Shown here: one piece after another, positions 28,321 through 35,101 of the stretch
How the letters are laid out: every line of letters starts with the position of its first letter
Numbering within the stretch: the first letter of the stretch is position 1
From: Candidatus Symbiopectobacterium sp. 'North America'
Lineage (GTDB): Bacteria; Pseudomonadota; Gammaproteobacteria; Enterobacterales; Enterobacteriaceae
Length of the DNA: 35,101 bases
Reading direction: 5' to 3'
Assembly: GCF_015762685.1 (NCBI RefSeq)
Contig: NZ_PEHF01000074.1
Location: 1 to 35,101 of the forward strand
Program-made: the position numbers and the translations under genes
The notes under the pieces: generated by a model
The model's input: the letters and a program-made list of their open reading frames with translations, nothing else
Databases searched by the model: none
What the model was told of the DNA's origin: nothing

Positions 28321-30017
28321 ATGAGTAACCTAACCTCTGCATCCGCACCGGTAACAGCATTGCAGTATCAGGTGATGTGGAACCAACTGATTTCCGTGGT
28401 GGTGGAGCAGGCGCAAGCGCTGATCCGCACCGCATTTGGCACCTCAACCCGAGAAGCCGGTGATTTGTCCGCCGGGGTCTTTTTGCCGGATGGGCGCATG
28501 ATCGCGCAGGCGATTACCGGCACACCGGGCCACGTCAATTCGATAGCGGAATCGGTCAAACACTTCCTGCGCGCGTTTCCGTTAGAACAGATGCGTCCGG
28601 GCGATGTGTTTTTAACCAACGATCCCTGGAAGGGCACCGGCCATCTATACGATATGACGATGGTGACGCCGGTATTTCGTCAGGAACAGGCGGTTGGTCT
28701 GTTCGCCTCCACGCTGCACGTCGCGGATATCGGTGGCTTAGGCCCAGGACCGGATGGTCAGTTGATCTATCACGAAGGGTTGTTTTTGCCGCTGCTGCGC
28801 TTTATCGATGGCGGCCAGATCAATCAGGTGGTGCTGGATATTATTCGTGCCAACGTGCGTGAACCGGAGCAGGTCGAAGGCGATTTGCTGGCGCTGGTGG
28901 CCTGTAACGACGTCGGTGCCCACTTCCTCAACCGCATGATGGATGAATTTGCCCTCGATTCGCTGGTGCCGGTAGGCGAGCATATTTTACAGCACTCCGA
29001 ACAGGCGATGCGTGATGCGGTGCGTCAGTGGCCACAAGGAAGCTGGAGCAATGAACTGCTGGTGGATGGTTATGATGCGCCGATCCGCATTCGCGCCACG
29101 TTACACATTCGCGACGGCGACATTGAGGTCGATTTTACCGGCACCGATCCCTATGTTCCACAAGGCATTAATGTGGTGAAAGCCTACACCGATGCTTATA
29201 CCTCGTTTGGCATTCTCTGCCTGATTGGTGCCTATATTCCTAACAATGCCGGATCGTTAGGCGTGATTCGCGTTAGCACCCCGGAGGGTTCTATCGTCAA
29301 TGTCCCCTACCCTGCGGCAGTGGCCGCGCGTCACATTATCGGCCAGTTATTGCCAGATGTGGTGTTTGGTTGCCTGCGTCAGGCGCGCCCCGGCGCGGTG
29401 CCTGCCGAAGGTTCATCATCGCTGTGGAACATCCGCCTGTCAGGCGGCCACCCGATTGCGGGCTATTCCAATGAGCGATTAGTCAACGAACAGCGCTTTA
29501 CCATCACCAGCTTTTCCACCGGTGGCACCGGTGATCGCCCGACGCTGGATGGGCTTTCCACCACCTCGTTCCCCAGCGGCGTGCGCAATATCTCCATCGA
29601 AATTCTGGAAACATGAGTCCGCTGGTGTTCTGGCGTAAAGAGTAACGACCGGATTCCGGCGGCGCAGGCCGCCAGCGCGGAGGGTTGGGACAAGTCATCG
29701 AAATCTCCCATGGGCAGCAGGCGCCGATGTTACTGGGTGCAGCGTGGGATCGCATCGTTTATCCCGCCCGTGGCGCAGAAGGCGGTGCGGACGGCGCACC
29801 GGGCAGAGTGAGTCTGGCCTCCGGCGCGTTGTTGAAAGGTAAAGGCCGACAGGCGATCCCACCGGGTGAACATCTGGTGGTAGAAACGCCGGGCGGCGGC
29901 GGTTTGGGCGACGCGCGCGAGCGTTCTGCGCACGCTATCGCCCAGGATGTTCGTAGCGGATTGGTCAGCGCACAAGCTGCCAGCCGCGATTACCACTACG
30001 GTGATGAAAACAAATAA
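28321..30017 (+). pseudogene. hyuB: Hydantoinase/oxoprolinase subunit B pseudogene
   Basis: The first 432 codons (28321-29616) read cleanly as the HyuB subunit, with QALIRTAFGTSTREAGDLSA, TNDPWKGTGHLYDM, GINVVKAYTDAYTSFGILCL and SSLWNIRLSGGHP. Then ILET-stop shows loss of one A: CTGGAAACATGAG in place of CTGGAAAACATGAG, giving ILENMSPLVFWRKE in the next frame. That frame meets TAA at 29643-29645 at the site of the expected Tyr (RKE-stop-RPDSGGAGR) and then runs to 30017 with the family tail VVETPGGGGLGDARER. It partners hyuA in an ATP-driven ring-opening amidohydrolase. A start at 28294 is possible, but 28321 is the family start. Confidence 0.88.
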
Positions 30018-30046
30018 CGACAACGCATGACAAGGTTGAGGTGCTT

Positions 30047-31683
30047 ATGAATTGGTTAGACTTGCATTTAGGGAAAAAGCGTCAACAGCGTCCGGTAAAG
30101 CTGGCGGCAACGCTGGCACTGTACGCTCTGTTAGCCACCAGCGGTGCTACCGTATACGCGCAAACGCGGAACCACAGCGCAGTGGCACGCTGAATACCGT
30201 CTTGAACGCCGAACCGCCTACGTTGGTGGCACTGTCCACCATTGCTACGCCAAGCCTGAGTGTGAGCGGCAAGGTGACGGAAGGGTTGCTAAAATACGAT
30301 TTCGACCTCAATCCACAGCCGCAGTTGGCTACGGCCTGGTAGGTCAGTCCCGATGGTAAAACCTATACCTTTCATCTGCGCAAGGGCGTGAAATGGCATG
30401 ATGGGCAGGATTTCACCTCGGCGGATGTGGCCTATTCGATAGAATTGCTCAAGAAATACCACCCGCGCAGCGCCAGCACCTTCGCCAGCGTCACTGAAGT
30501 GAAAACACCAGATGCCAACACGGCGGTGATTGAGCTGTCGCAGCCTGCGCCTTATCTGTTACGCGCGCTGACCGCAGCAGAATCGCCGATATTGCCCAAG
30601 CACATCTACGAGAATACCGATCCGCTTAAAAACCCGAACGGAAGCGCGCCGATCGGCACCGGCCCCTATCTGTTTAGTCAGTGGGAACGCGGTAGCCATC
30701 TGATCCTCAAGCGCAACCCTAACTATTGGGACAAAGAAAAGCCGTATGTTGATCAGATTGTGATCCGCTTTATTCCTGACGCCTCATCGCGATCGGTTGC
30801 CTTTGAAACCGGCACCGTGGATCTGGGCTATCGCTCCCCGGTGGCGCTCAGCGATCTGGATCCCCTGAAGGCGATACCAAAACTGGCGTTTGAAACCAAA
30901 GGCACCAGCTATTCCTATAACGTCTTCTCACTTCAGTTCCATCTGGATGATGAGCATTTCAAGAACCTGAAAGTGCGTCAGGCCATTACGCATACGTTAG
31001 ACAGAGAACTGATTCGCAAAGTGGCTTATTACGGCTATGCCACGGTGACCACCTCGCCCATCGCGGCAGGGTTAAAGGATTTCCACGATCCGTCCCCCTA
31101 GCCCTATGCGCTGGATATCAAACGCGCCAATCAACTGCTGGATGAGGTGGGCTATCCGCGTGATGCCAAGGGCATCCGTTTTAAAACCACGCTGGATTAC
31201 AACCCGATATCTGAAGGCTTGAAACCCACCGGGGAGATTGTTCGCTCGTCTGTGGCAAAGATCGGTATTGACGTCACGCTGCGCTCACAGGATTTATCCG
31301 CCTTTGTGAAACGTGTTTATACCGATCGCGATTTCTCATTCACGTTAAACGAGCACAGTAATCTGTTCGATCCCACGGTAGGCGTACAGCGCATTTACTG
31401 GTCGAAAAATTTCCGCAAAGGGGTGCCTTTCTCCAATGCGTCTCACTACCAGAATGCCGAGGTCAATCGTTTGTTGGAAGACGCACAAACCGAAAACGAT
31501 CCGGCAGTGCGTAAGCAAAAGTTTATTGAATTTCAGAAAATCGTCGGACGTGAGCTGCCGGATATCAGCTTGGTTTCACCGCAGTACATCACGATTTACA
31601 ATCGGCGCGTACACAATCACTCGCTCACGGCGGATGGCATTGAAAACACCCTGTCTGACGTCTGGGTGGAAGCGCAAAAGTAA
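30047..31683 (+). pseudogene. Peptide/nickel-type (family 5) ABC substrate-binding protein pseudogene
   Basis: About 545 residues over lesions. A signal peptide lies in residues about 18-38 (KLAATLALYALLATSGATVYA) and a family 5 solute-binding domain follows, with GKVTEGLLKYDFDLNPQP, KGVKWHDGQDFTSADVAYS, PIGTGPYLF and VRQAITHTLDRELIRKVAYYG. A frameshift near 30160 follows the signal peptide. TAG at 30340-30342 replaces a probable Gln (ATAW-stop-VSPDGK) and TAG at 31099-31101 cuts DPSP-stop-PYALDIKRA. It follows hyuB by about 30 bases and would have imported the hydantoin or amide substrate. No permease or ATPase genes follow, so the rest of the transporter is gone or elsewhere. Confidence 0.85.
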
Positions 31684-31754
31684 CAGAACAAAGGTCACGT
31701 GCTCCAGGCCGTTTGCAGAGCGCATTGCCTGGAGGAAGCGTTTCAAGCGAACAG

Positions 31755-31785
31755 CGCCTGCGTTTATCAACGCAGGCGTTTGATT
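31755..31785 (+). terminator. Terminator hairpin between the binding-protein remnant and yacL
   Basis: Perfect stem CGCCTGCGTT (31755-31764) with AACGCAGGCG (31769-31778), loop TATC, followed by TTTGATT on the plus strand. It lies at the end of two convergent genes, five bases from the yacL stop codon, and may serve both. Confidence 0.7.
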
Positions 31786-32149
31786 ATCGAGGGTGTTGCA
31801 CAAATTCCCGGTACTTGGCTGCCAGCGCTAAAAAGTCATCCACCCCACACAGAGCCAGACTCTCTTCATCGTAATAGCTCATGCCCTCTTCCATCTCATC
31901 CATGGCGAAGGAGAGCTGATTAGCGCGAATGAGCACCTCTTCGCTGTCCAGCAACAGGGTATATTCGTGCCCGACTTTTTGCAATTGACGCTCACTGCCA
32001 GCTACATCGCGCGCCGCTTGTTCTACCTCATCAAGCAGAGCAAGCTGCTCTTTGACTTCTTCATTAAACCAGTGGCCAACGGCTTCGTGCCCCATTGACA
32101 TACGCACAATAACCTGGCCTGAGACATCCCGCAAAAATTCATAATCCAT
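31784..32149 (-). CDS. yacL: YacL, UPF0231 family protein
   Basis: 121 residues, very close to E. coli YacL (120): [32 protein letters not shown], then [36 protein letters not shown] and [22 protein letters not shown] small acidic soluble protein of unknown function whose gene lies beside acnB in many Enterobacterales, as here. Intact. Confidence 0.95.
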   Translation of the reverse strand: MDYEFLRDVSGQVIVRMSMGHEAVGHWFNEEVKEQLALLDEVEQAARDVAGSERQLQKVGHEYTLLLDSEEVLIRANQLSFAMDEMEEGMSYYDEESLALCGVDDFLALAAKYREFVQHPR

Positions 32150-32399
32150 GACGCCATCCTCCCACGGTAGTGCTTACTATCAAGTGTAGCGGGCTACACT
32201 GCATCTCACAGTGATAGCCTGCAAATATTGCAAGGTCGCGCAGCGCGGCGGGGATGATACCCGCTATTGAGACAAAACGCGCACGTTTCTCTGGAAGAAA
32301 CCAACAATAAATACTGTGACAATAAGCCAGCCGCTTGCCCCGGCTGAAAAAAGAGATGCTTTACACTCGCCAGACACGGAATACGGCATGGAGCACAAT

Positions 32400-32888
32400 A
32401 TGGATATACCTGGCGTAGCAGCGGGCGGCGTCTCCCCGAGGGACGATCGTATTTATGAGGATTCAAAGGGAAGGCCGGTTGGCATAGCCGCGATGTTAAA
32501 CCGTATCACCAACACTCTTGAGCGCCCTAAGATGACACCGTCAATGACACCGGAGGATAAACGCATGCTGGACACGCTGTTTAAGCGTTGCATCGGCCAT
32601 GCAGAGGCCTACCTGCGTGCTCAACAGCGATCGGCCAAAAAAAAGAGCCCATATCATCATGGGCTCTTGTCTTATTCATCACACATAGAAACTAGACAGC
32701 GCTTTGGAAAATCACCCCGTCCGCTTTCGCCGTATACTGATCCAGCCGATCGAAATTCAGGTAGCGATAAGTATCCTGCGCGGTTTTATCCACCTGAGCC
32801 ATCGCAGCAAGATATTCATCAGGCGTCGGCAGTTTGCCCAGCAGTGATGCCACCGCTGCCAGCTCCGCAGACGCCAGATAGACATTAG
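32400..32888 (+). CDS. Hypothetical small protein between yacL and acnB, uncertain 3' end
   Basis: An ATG at 32400 with GGAG seven bases upstream opens a frame [20 protein letters not shown]. It continues through a basic helical segment with [28 protein letters not shown]. Other upstream ATGs are at 32316 and 32388. I recognise no family. The frame runs on through the acnB terminator (A8 run 32637-32644) and into the reverse complement of the acnB 3' end, where its sequence is surely meaningless. If real, the gene probably ended near 32650 and lost its stop by a slip in the A8 run. The first 80 residues are the only part worth considering. Confidence 0.3.
   Translation: MDIPGVAAGGVSPRDDRIYEDSKGRPVGIAAMLNRITNTLERPKMTPSMTPEDKRMLDTLFKRCIGHAEAYLRAQQRSAKKKSPYHHGLLSYSSHIETRQRFGKSPRPLSPYTDPADRNSGSDKYPARFYPPEPSQQDIHQASAVCPAVMPPLPAPQTPDRH
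32637..32668 (-). terminator. Intrinsic terminator of acnB
   Basis: Stem AAGAGCCCAT (32643-32652) with ATGGGCTCTT (32659-32668), loop ATCATC, followed on the minus strand by eight T (complement of 32637-32644). It stands 23 bases past the acnB stop. Confidence 0.85.
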
Positions 32889-35055
32889 CGCCAGTACCCA
32901 AGCGGTTCGGGAAGTTACGGGTAGAAGTCGACACCACCGTTGCACCATCATCTACGCGCGCCTGGTTGCCCATGCACAAGGAGCAGCCAGGGATCTCGAC
33001 GCGCGCGCCGCTCTTACCAAACACGCTGTAATAGCCCTCTTCTGTCAGTTGCGCGGCGTCCATCTTGGTCGGCGGCGCAACCCACAGGCGCTTCGGCAGT
33101 TGGCCTTTATGCTGATCCAGCAGTTTACCCGCCGCACGGAAGTGGCCGATGTTGGTCATGCAGGAGCCGAGAAACACTTCATCAATCTTCTCACCCTGCA
33201 CATCCGACAGCCAGCGCGCATCGTCCGGATCGTTCGGCGCACACAAGATTGGCTCGTTGATGTCCGCCAGATCGATATCGATCACTGCGACGTATTCCGC
33301 ATCGGGATCGGCTTCCATCAGTTGCGGATCGGCTAGCCATTTTTCCATGCCCTGCACGCGACGCTCCAGCGTACGACGATCGCCGTAGCCTTCGGCGATC
33401 ATCCACTTGAGCAGCACGATGTTAGAGTTCAGGTACTCGATAATCGGGGCTTTATCCAGCTTGATGGTACACCCAGCGGCAGAACGCTCTGCTGAGGCAT
33501 CGGTCAGTTCAAATGCCTGCTCCACTTTCAGATCGGGCAACCCTTCGATTTCCAGAATGCGGCCAGAGAAGATGTTCTTCTTGCCTTTCTTCTCAACGGT
33601 CAACAAGCCCTGTTTGATGGCATACATCGGGATGGCATGCACCAGATCGTGCAGAGTAATCCCCGGTTGCATCTTGCCTTTGAAGCGCACCAGCACCGAC
33701 TCCGGCATGTCCAGCGGCATCACGCTCGTGGCAGCAGCAAACGCCACCAGTCCGGAGCCTGCCGGGAAGGAGATACCGATCGGGAAACGGGTATGGGAGT
33801 CACCGCCGGTGCCTACGGTATCCGGCAGCAGCATGCGGTTGAGCCAGGAGTGGATAACGCCATCCCCTGGACGCAGGGAAACACCGCCACGGTTCATGAT
33901 AAAGTCCGGCAGCGTGTGATGCGTGGTGACGTCAACCGGCTTCGGATAGGCGGCCGTGTGACAGAACGACTGCATCACCAGGTCAGCGGAGAAGACAAGG
34001 CAGGCCAGATCTTTCAGTTCGTCACGGGTCATCGGACCGGTGGTGTCCTGAGAACCGACAGAGGTCATCTTGGGTTCACAATACTGATCCGGACGAATCC
34101 CGGCAACGCCACAGGCGCGGCCTACCATCTTCTGCGCCAGCGAGAAGCCGCGCGTACTCTGCGCCACATCTTTCGCCTGACGGAAGACATCGCTCACCGG
34201 AAGGCCCAGCGCTTCACGCGCTTTGGTGGTCAGACTGCGACCAATGATCAGCGGAATACGACCGCCCGCACGCACTTCATCGAGCAGTACGTCGGTTTTC
34301 AATGCAAACGTTGCCAGCACGGTATCGCTGTCGTGCAGGCGAACTTCACCTTTGTAGGGGTAGATGTCGATCACATCGCCCATGTTTAATTCGTTCACAT
34401 CGACTTCGATCGGCAACGCACCCGCATCTTCCATTGTATTGAAGAAGATAGGAGCAATTTTGCCGCCCAGCACTACACCACCACCGCGCTTGTTCGGCAC
34501 GAGCGGGATGTCTTCCCCCATAAACCACAGCACCGAGTTGGTGGCGGATTTACGCGAAGAACCGGTTCCCACCACGTCACTCACGTAGGCCAGCGGGTAT
34601 CCTTTCTGACTGAGCGCTTCGATCTGTTTGATCGGGCCAACTGCACCAGGTTGATCCGGCGTAATGCCATCGCGGGCGTTTTTCAACATCGCCAACGCAT
34701 GCAGCGGAATATCAGGGCGAGACCAGGCATCGGGTGCTGGATAGCGGTCATCGGTATTGGTTTCACCGGTGACTTTGAAAACGGTGACGGTAATTTTCTC
34801 CGCCAGTTTAGGACGAGACAGGAACCATTCGGCATCAGCCCAGGATTGCACCACGCGTTTGGCATGTACGTTACCAGCTTTGGCCTTCTCTTCCACATCG
34901 TAGAAGTTATCGAACATCAGCAGTGTATGCGACAGTGCATCGGCAGCGATGGGAGCCAGTGCCTCATTGTCCAGCGCTTCAATCAGCGGATGAATGTTGT
35001 AACCGCCTTGCATGGTGCCAAGCAGTTCAAAGGCTTTTGTTGCACTCGAACCCAT
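32692..35055 (-). CDS. acnB: Aconitate hydratase B, N-terminal domain missing
   Basis: 787 residues that match AcnB from about position 84 of the 865-residue E. coli protein ([21 protein letters not shown] onward) to the normal C terminus. The [4Fe-4S] cysteines (GSCMTNIGH and CSLCMGNQ) and the catalytic-Ser motif [12 protein letters not shown] are present. The first 80 or so residues, part of the N-terminal HEAT-like domain used in dimerisation and RNA binding, are absent: homology stops near 35045, an in-frame TAG is at 35065-35067, and only 46 bases remain. At the normally invariant TDDLSPAPDAW the chain reads [11 protein letters not shown], losing Leu and Ser. Other unusual residues are CLVFSADL (G to V expected site) and [14 protein letters not shown]-cycle enzyme in probable decay, or a truncation by an insertion. 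Confidence 0.88.
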   Translation of the reverse strand: MGSSATKAFELLGTMQGGYNIHPLIEALDNEALAPIAADALSHTLLMFDNFYDVEEKAKAGNVHAKRVVQSWADAEWFLSRPKLAEKITVTVFKVTGETNTDDRYPAPDAWSRPDIPLHALAMLKNARDGITPDQPGAVGPIKQIEALSQKGYPLAYVSDVVGTGSSRKSATNSVLWFMGEDIPLVPNKRGGGVVLGGKIAPIFFNTMEDAGALPIEVDVNELNMGDVIDIYPYKGEVRLHDSDTVLATFALKTDVLLDEVRAGGRIPLIIGRSLTTKAREALGLPVSDVFRQAKDVAQSTRGFSLAQKMVGRACGVAGIRPDQYCEPKMTSVGSQDTTGPMTRDELKDLACLVFSADLVMQSFCHTAAYPKPVDVTTHHTLPDFIMNRGGVSLRPGDGVIHSWLNRMLLPDTVGTGGDSHTRFPIGISFPAGSGLVAFAAATSVMPLDMPESVLVRFKGKMQPGITLHDLVHAIPMYAIKQGLLTVEKKGKKNIFSGRILEIEGLPDLKVEQAFELTDASAERSAAGCTIKLDKAPIIEYLNSNIVLLKWMIAEGYGDRRTLERRVQGMEKWLADPQLMEADPDAEYVAVIDIDLADINEPILCAPNDPDDARWLSDVQGEKIDEVFLGSCMTNIGHFRAAGKLLDQHKGQLPKRLWVAPPTKMDAAQLTEEGYYSVFGKSGARVEIPGCSLCMGNQARVDDGATVVSTSTRNFPNRLGTGANVYLASAELAAVASLLGKLPTPDEYLAAMAQVDKTAQDTYRYLNFDRLDQYTAKADGVIFQSAV

Positions 35056-35070
35056 TCGGCTAGCCTACCC

Positions 35071-35095
35071 TCATGATGACCCTGCCTCATCATGA
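35071..35095. repeat. Perfect inverted repeat at the acnB truncation point
   Basis: TCATGATGA (35071-35079), CCCTGCC, TCATCATGA (35087-35095): nine-base perfect arms just outside the point where AcnB homology ends. It could belong to the end of an inserted element, but I recognise no known insertion-sequence terminus, and the window ends six bases later. Confidence 0.4.
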
Positions 35096-35101
35096 AAGAA
35101 C

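Noticed and set aside
33637..34389. Plus-strand open frame (250 codons) inside acnB
   Set aside because: Antisense shadow of AcnB, no start context or motif.
1..35101. CRISPR array, prophage or complete insertion sequence
   Set aside because: No spaced direct repeats, integrase, transposase or recognisable IS terminal pair found on either strand.

Overview
The window looks like a chromosomal segment from an enterobacterium (order Enterobacterales). Three blocks support this: a divergent uvrA/ssb pair with a LexA-type SOS box between them, an adjacent acnB and yacL, and a Zur-box-controlled metal ABC transporter. Family and genus cannot be fixed from sequence alone. The mix of E. coli-like housekeeping genes with an unusually high share of broken accessory genes resembles plant-associated Pectobacteriaceae or a Sodalis-like, recently host-restricted lineage; that placement is inference.

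Layout. 1-1839: a broken dCache-GGDEF diguanylate cyclase. 1895-2863 (minus): a chemoreceptor whose sensor and membrane part has been deleted in frame. 3518-6349 (minus) uvrA and 6659-7201 ssb, both intact. 7305-10459: an orphan coding sequence, a possible Rieske-oxygenase tail, a frameshifted SDR gene, a LysR gene with its effector domain deleted, and an intact LacI-type regulator. 10663-13274: a Zur box, a 33-codon membrane peptide, and the ATPase, permease and binding protein of a zinc-type transporter. 13296-14606 (minus): a D-serine dehydratase lacking its PLP-phosphate loop. 15055-16583: a broken CSS-EAL phosphodiesterase.

16617-25951 is a divergent catabolic cluster. On the minus strand it has a DUF1537 sugar-acid kinase (frameshifted), PdxA2 and a DeoR regulator. 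On the plus strand it has an iron-type alcohol dehydrogenase (lost start codon and an amber stop), a DHDPS/NAL-type aldolase, a sodium:solute symporter, an Asp-box sialidase-like protein (broken), a YhcH/YiaL protein and an SDR. The gene set reads as uptake of a 2-keto-3-deoxy-type or sialic-acid-like sugar acid, aldol cleavage to pyruvate plus an aldehyde, and conversion of a four-carbon acid to DHAP. 26204-31683 holds decayed hydantoinase genes hyuA and hyuB and a decayed peptide-type binding protein. 31784-35055 (minus) holds yacL and an acnB lacking its N-terminal domain.

The common theme is gene decay. At least nine genes carry frameshifts, nonsense codons or deletions, and two or three more read open but lack key residues (DsdA loop, chemoreceptor sensor, AcnB). 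FliA-type promoters still stand before the three damaged motility or c-di-GMP genes, which points to recent loss of chemotaxis and c-di-GMP control. No rRNA, tRNA, CRISPR array or recognisable complete insertion sequence was seen.
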